Below are positions 63,535 to 64,000 of a stretch of DNA of 64,000 nucleotides, one piece after another. The translations under genes were made by a program, and so were the position numbers. The notes under the pieces are model-generated. The model saw only the letters and a list, made by a program, of their open reading frames with translations. It had not been told where the DNA came from and searched no databases. The DNA is taken from assembly GCF_900109725.1 (NCBI RefSeq), contig NZ_FOBC01000001.1, positions 1 through 64,000 on the forward strand, in the 5' to 3' direction. The DNA is from Halomonas daqiaonensis. GTDB taxonomy: Bacteria > Pseudomonadota > Gammaproteobacteria > Pseudomonadales > Halomonadaceae. Position 1 is the stretch's first letter, and every line of letters begins with the position of its first letter.

Positions 63535-63887
63535 TGGCAACCACGGAAATATACCGTTATCTATCTATAGCATCCCAACAATACGCCATAGATCCGGAAG
63601 GTTATCTCGTCAACATAACAGAGTGGTCGCCCGAAGTGGCCAAGGCCATGGCGAGTGAAGATGGCATCGTGCTTACGCCAGAGCACTGGGAAATCCTCGA
63701 GGTACTACGAGATTTCTATGCCCGCTACGAGATGGCGCCTGCCATGCGCCCTCTGGTCAAAGCAGTGGGGCAGGCCTTGGGGCCCGAGAAGGGGCGCTCC
63801 ATCCACCTGATGCGACTCTTTCCGGGTAGTCCGGCCAAGGTCGCCGCGCGCCTCGCCGGGCTGCCCAAGCCCACTCATTGTCTGTGA
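63534..63887 (+). CDS. tusE: Sulfur acceptor protein TusE (DsrC family)
   Basis: This 117-residue protein accepts sulfur from TusD and hands it to MnmA for tRNA thiolation. The penultimate Cys116 (KPTHCL) is the sulfur carrier, as in E. coli TusE. The segments DPEGYLVNITEWSPEVAKAMA and LTPEHWEILEVLRDFY are typical. The first 30 codons are unusually AT-rich with four ATA codons, unlike the rest of the gene. Confidence 0.92.
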   Translation: MATTEIYRYLSIASQQYAIDPEGYLVNITEWSPEVAKAMASEDGIVLTPEHWEILEVLRDFYARYEMAPAMRPLVKAVGQALGPEKGRSIHLMRLFPGSPAKVAARLAGLPKPTHCL

Positions 63888-63897
63888 TCCGCCACTC

Positions 63898-64000
63898 GTG
63901 AACTTCCTTGCCCATGGCTGGCTCGCCCGGGGCGGAAGCGACGACTTCCTCTATGGCAACCTGATCGCCGATGGAGTGAAAGGCGCAGACCTGTCGGCCT
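63898..64000 (+). CDS. acpH: Acyl carrier protein phosphodiesterase AcpH, N-terminal part (cut by window edge)
   Basis: A frame starting with GTG at 63898 reads VNFLAHGWLARGGSDDFLYG and continues NLIADGVKG to the window end. This matches the start of the DUF479/AcpH family, MNFLAHLHLA then GNLLADFVRG, with the metal-binding His and Asp. AcpH removes the phosphopantetheine arm from acyl carrier protein. Only 34 residues are visible, and it starts 10 nt after tusE, so it may be part of that operon. Confidence 0.8.
   Translation, partial: MNFLAHGWLARGGSDDFLYGNLIADGVKGADLSA

Noticed and set aside
1-64000. CRISPR arrays, prophage genes or rRNA operons
   Set aside because: No regularly spaced repeats, phage structural genes, integrases or rRNA sequences were seen anywhere in the window.

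Overview
The window looks like a chromosomal segment of a high-GC gammaproteobacterium, most likely Halomonas or a close relative. The gene content supports this: an OsmF/YehZYXW osmolyte importer, a TRAP transporter beside pxpABC, a YejABEF importer, the mltD-gloB-yafS-rnhA-dnaQ block, and a tRNA-Ser/yccA/tusDCB-tusE neighbourhood. The assignment rests on recognition of gene families and synteny; no database search was made. Nearly all of the sequence is coding, with short gaps and many ATGA or TGATG overlaps.

Layout. 1-384: the 3' end of an IS5-type insertion sequence. 444-10314: an accessory defence block of six genes in one direction, a HipA-type kinase toxin, a HipB-type antitoxin and a complete Wadjet (JetABCD) anti-plasmid SMC system, with only 12 nt between hipB and jetA. 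10344-15154: a DUF1853 gene and, divergently, a complete osmF-yehYXW importer. 15321-19159: a branched-chain 2-oxoacid dehydrogenase operon (E1 alpha, E1 beta, and E2 with two near-identical lipoyl domains) behind a LiuR-like palindrome. 19362-23723: a methylenetetrahydrofolate-reductase-like protein and two kinase-like proteins in tandem. 23752-29817: a TRAP transporter with its own MarR-type regulator, divergent from pxpABC (5-oxoprolinase). 29843-32235: a solitary ribbon-helix-helix protein and the glaR/lhgO pair. 32247-39798: SulP transporter, metY, rarD, omega-amidase, rsuA and a membrane diguanylate cyclase. 39994-45647: yejABEF. 45690-50643: mltD, gloB, yafS, rnhA, dnaQ, nudC. 50664-59502: SCP2 protein, sohB, an ArsR-type regulator, prpE, yhhQ behind a preQ1-I-type riboswitch, an alpha/beta hydrolase, an orphan NMT1-like binding protein and nhaP2. 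59533-64000: yaeQ, a metallophosphoesterase, tRNA-Ser(UGA), a NUDIX hydrolase, yccA, tusDCB, tusE and the start of acpH.

The most notable region is the 5' defence block. HipA-HipB and JetABCD appear to form one transcription unit directly beside an IS end, so a HipB-regulated promoter could set the level of the plasmid-cutting SMC complex. Other regulatory signals readable from sequence are a preQ1-I riboswitch whose pseudoknot covers the yhhQ ribosome-binding site, an ACGTTAACGT palindrome before the branched-chain dehydrogenase operon, a TTGTCGACAA palindrome before prpE, and 11-bp-spaced AT-rich repeats in the TRAP/pxp divergent region.
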